A DNA stretch of 64,000 nt from Zeus faber. Lineage: Eukaryota; Chordata; Actinopteri; Zeiformes; Zeidae. This document shows positions 61,401 to 64,000 of this stretch, one piece after another. Below the pieces are notes generated by a model. That model did no database searches. It was given only the letters and a program-made list of their open reading frames with translations, and was not told the origin of the DNA. The position numbers and the translations under genes are program-made. The stretch's first letter is position 1; each line of letters begins with the position of its first letter. Where the stretch lies: contig OY482848.1 in NCBI GenBank assembly GCA_960531495.1, positions 13,288,565-13,352,564 of the forward strand, given 5' to 3'.

Positions 61401-63789
61401 ATGAAGAGCAAGGTAATCTCACTGAGCATATACATTTCTCTTAATTGCACTTGGCTCTGTGTTATTAACATCATCTTCCCCACTTATGAAATCCCCTTTC
61501 TGAAAGATCTTCTGTTGTTTGGCTCCTCAGCCAAATCCACACAGGAGAGCTTGCAGGCCACGAAAAAGCTGCAGGGTAAACCTAACTTCGCCCAAGGCCA
61601 GGACAAGCAACCCAAACTGAGGAAGAGGAGGGGCGTCCTGGAAAGGTCAGGGGGCAAAGAAATGAACAAGAGGTCAGAACTACATTACCCTACACCCCTC
61701 TCCCCTTCTACGGGATCAGCCCCAGACTTGTTTTATTACCTCTCCCCTGTGTTTTGTTTTTGACTCCCCTGCCACATGGTGAATACATGATTCAGTTAGG
61801 GAGTACTTGAATTATTGACACTTTTCTTCCCCCCCAGTGGGATTCTTTAAAAGGTTATGAGAATAGAATTTTCCTCCTGTTCTGCAGGGTGATGTTTGCC
61901 TGCTCTGTGTGCAAGTTCCGTTCATTTTATAAAGAAGACATGGCTGCTCATCTTGAGAGCCGCTTCCACAAGGATCACTTCAAGTTTCTGTCCAGTCAGC
62001 TGTCGAAGCCCACCACGGACTTCCTTCAGGTGAGACGACACACACACACTTGACCGCATTTTAATGTCGAAATGATATAAATTAGCAACAGGAATACTAA
62101 TTGAAAATCTGCGGTATTGTGGTTTGTTTTTTTCCTAGGAGTACTTGCTGAACAAGTTTAACAAGACTTCACAGAGGATTGCTCAGTGGGACAACCACAG
62201 CGCTGCCATCATCCAAGTCTACAGAGAGCAGGACCTCACCAGGGGTGTGTGTGTGTGTGTTTGCGATGGACAGCTGCCAGGCTAAAATAGGCAACCTGTG
62301 AATTATCCTTACGTGAAGGTCTTCTACATGTCTGACATTAAAGATAAGCAATGATAGAAGTTGAAAGACTAAACAGAGGAAAGTTTGATTAAATGTCACA
62401 TGGCTAGTTTCTAATGATCAAAGTCTATTCACTGAAAGGAATGGATTGGAACTCTACATCCAGCAATAATTCAGTAGTTCAGGATTGAGATTGATCCGTC
62501 TTGAAACCTGCGTTGCTCCACCCTGTGTGTTGTAGGTGCAACTGAACAACACTGAAAACACCTTTCACTCTGTCTGCTTTAGAGATTGGTATGGAGCACT
62601 TCATGCGGAAAGTGGAGGCTGCCCACTGTGCGGCCTGCGACCTGTTCATTCCCATGCAGCACCACCTGATCCAGAATCACATCAAGTCTCCTGACCACAA
62701 CCACAACCGCAAGGTAAAGTCTAAGCCGTCAGTGACGTTGTGTACTTGCAAATGCTTAACAGTTTTACTTATTGGAAATGTTCCCCCTTTTCACCGTGAA
62801 TAACTTATTTATTTATTTTTTTTCCCCTTCTTCTTTCCCTCTTCGTCTTCCTAGGGTATGATGGAGCATTCGAAGAGAAGCAGCCTGTCTGTCGCTCGGA
62901 GCATCCTGAACCACAAAATCATTGGCAAGAAACTGGAGAATTACCTCAAGGTACCAAACATGCACATCTGTACTTGCAGTTATTTCACAAAGCTATTGGA
63001 CTACTTTTTTTTGCTGCATAGCTGTAAATTAATATTTGCTTGTTACCTATTTTATGTTTACTTGCAAACGCTGTTGTGACTTAAAAAATAACAAAAAATT
63101 GTTGTGTGTATGCAACAACGATAAAGATGTCATGCTTCATGTAATATTACTAAAATTGCTCAATAAATGCAAAATAGAGCGAAGACAAGCGATCTCCCGC
63201 CAAATTAAAAACAAGCAAAGGGCTATAGATTCTAATGATGTATTAAAAACAAACTCTGTCATTATTGTTCAATTGGAAAAAATTCTTAGCGTTGCACATC
63301 ATTTGGAAATGGGTTGACTTTGTATCACTGGTTAAATCACTTTTTGTTTGCCAGGGCGAGAATCCCTTCACTGGAAACCAAGATGAGCAGGATCCTGAGG
63401 ATGCGATGGTCATGGAGGTGACTGACATGGCTGACATGGACCTGGTCAATGAAACAAGCACAAATTCTACCAAGGAGGAACCAGAATGTGAGGAAAAGAC
63501 TGCTCCTGAAACTGCCGAGGCTGATGGGACAAAGGAGATTAAGATGGAAGAGGAGGAGGAGGAGGAGGAGGAGGAGGTAGAAGAGCAGGTAGCACTTGAG
63601 GAAGAGGAAGGCTTTGAGGTTGGTGATGAAGAGGGCTATGTGGTAGATGATGAGATTGAAGAGGAGGAGGAGGAAGAGGAGGTGGTGGCGGCGGCAGCGG
63701 CAGCAGCAGAGGAGGAGGAGGATGATGATGAGGGGATAGAAGCCACAGAATTGGAGGACAAGAATGATGAAGGGGTTGTCCTTGAGTGA
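55421..63789 (+). CDS. akap8l: A-kinase anchor protein 8-like (AKAP95-family zinc-finger nuclear protein)
   Basis: Thirteen coding exons: 55421-55445, 56296-56349, 56443-56656, 59459-60068, 61022-61133 (or 61019), 61223-61266, 61382-61412, 61531-61672, 61888-62029, 62139-62244, 62583-62713, 62855-62950 and 63355-63789. They give 713 or 714 aa. The N-terminal half (1-301) is Gly/Arg/Tyr-rich with RG and RGG motifs, plus the family block NADAVIAKINQRLDML and RFDQYESFDSR. Two AKAP95-type zinc fingers follow: CSVCKFRSFYKEDMAAHLES...HKDH (about 411-445) and CAACDLFIPMQHH...NHIKSPDH (about 503-535). SSLSVARSILNHKIIGKKLE comes next, then GENPF and a very acidic Glu-rich tail with Ala and Asp runs. 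AKAP8/8L associate with the nuclear matrix and chromatin, RNA helicase A and splicing factors. PKA anchoring by AKAP8L is disputed. AKAP8 is the main alternative. Confidence 0.9.
56903..57547. mobile_element. hAT-type MITE with perfect 8-bp target duplication
   Basis: The 645-bp insertion begins CAGGGGTTCTCAAAACTG and ends TTGAGAACCCCTG, giving 13-bp perfect terminal inverted repeats. It is flanked by ATCTAGAC at 56895-56902 and again at 57548-57555. It lies in akap8l intron 3 and contains no transposase frame. Confidence 0.93.
57556..59458 (+). other. akap8l intron 3, remainder
   Basis: No additional exon recognised. There is a polypyrimidine tract (CTCCCTTTCTCCCTCCCTC...) before the acceptor at 59457-59458. 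An upstream in-frame extension of exon 4 is intronic pyrimidine-rich sequence. Confidence 0.45.
60069..61014 (+). other. akap8l intron 4
   Basis: AT-rich with no exon-like frames. It ends in a NAGNAG acceptor at 61016-61021. Confidence 0.45.
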
Positions 63790-64000
63790 CCTTTGTCCTC
63801 TGTGACTTATAAGCCTAAACTTTGTCTGGACTAGTTAATGTGTCGCATAGTCCTCTTTTCCTTTCCTTTGACCAACATAATGGCTTTGATATACATGCCC
63901 TTCTCAACACATTTCTCACAAACCAAGCCTGATGTTTTATTTTGTTCATCTTTTTGTGCCTTTTGTTTACATCTGTTTTTTATTCTTTTAATATATCAAA
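63790..64000 (+). other. akap8l: Start of akap8l 3' UTR
   Basis: Follows the TGA at 63787-63789. No AATAAA is seen before the window ends, so the transcript continues beyond it. Confidence 0.55.

Overview
The window is vertebrate genomic DNA, almost certainly from a ray-finned fish. It has small exons in consistent phase separated by short introns, very dense (GT)n, (CT)n and (AT)n microsatellites, and several repeat types typical of teleosts: hAT-like MITEs, a LINE with a 3' poly(A), a Ty3/gypsy fragment and SINE-like tails. No bacterial-type operons, CRISPR arrays or rRNA/tRNA genes were seen.

Five protein-coding genes and one gene fragment could be rebuilt exon by exon, with splice phases that close. 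From left to right: slc27a1 (minus, 5' part only, 396-1525); an adgre5/CD97-type adhesion GPCR (minus, 17 coding exons, 4048-12891, 740 aa); a Ty3/gypsy relic (plus, about 19186-20290); a short secreted protein with four Ig domains resembling perlecan domain IV (minus, about 21497-23727); pbx4, a TALE homeobox gene (minus, 9 coding exons, 25920-39128, 424 aa) with a CpG-island promoter at 39.5-40.2 kb; mvb12a, an ESCRT-I subunit (plus, coding 49582-52931, 285 aa, with an upstream noncoding exon near 48.0 kb); and akap8l, a nuclear AKAP95-family zinc-finger protein (plus, 13 coding exons, 55421-63789, 713 or 714 aa). From general knowledge, the human orthologues SLC27A1, ADGRE5, PBX4, MVB12A and AKAP8L all map to 19p13.1. 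The neighbourhood therefore looks like an old conserved linkage group, with no sign that the genes act in one pathway.

Between the genes: 12.9-21.4 kb is repeat-rich with an isolated CpG-rich patch near 15.8-16.3 kb. pbx4 introns 1-2 (30.3-38.9 kb) hold AT-rich, homeodomain-site-like blocks that could be conserved enhancers. A 3.3-kb minisatellite with a 54-bp unit (44.4-47.7 kb) lies just upstream of mvb12a and creates artefactual very long ORFs, because 54 is a multiple of three.

The most interesting observations are: (1) skipping pbx4 exon 7 would switch exon 8 to a second frame and give a short C-terminus like the Pbx1b form; (2) two tandem 60-bp promoter units, each with a ZNF143/THAP11-like site, sit at the mvb12a start between the gene and the minisatellite; (3) a head-to-head telomere-repeat palindrome lies in an intron of the Ig gene; (4) two MITEs have perfect 8-bp target duplications; (5) several splice donors are directly followed by CA/GT repeats; (6) the perlecan-like gene has only four Ig domains. 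I did not find a convincing wholly new multi-gene system.
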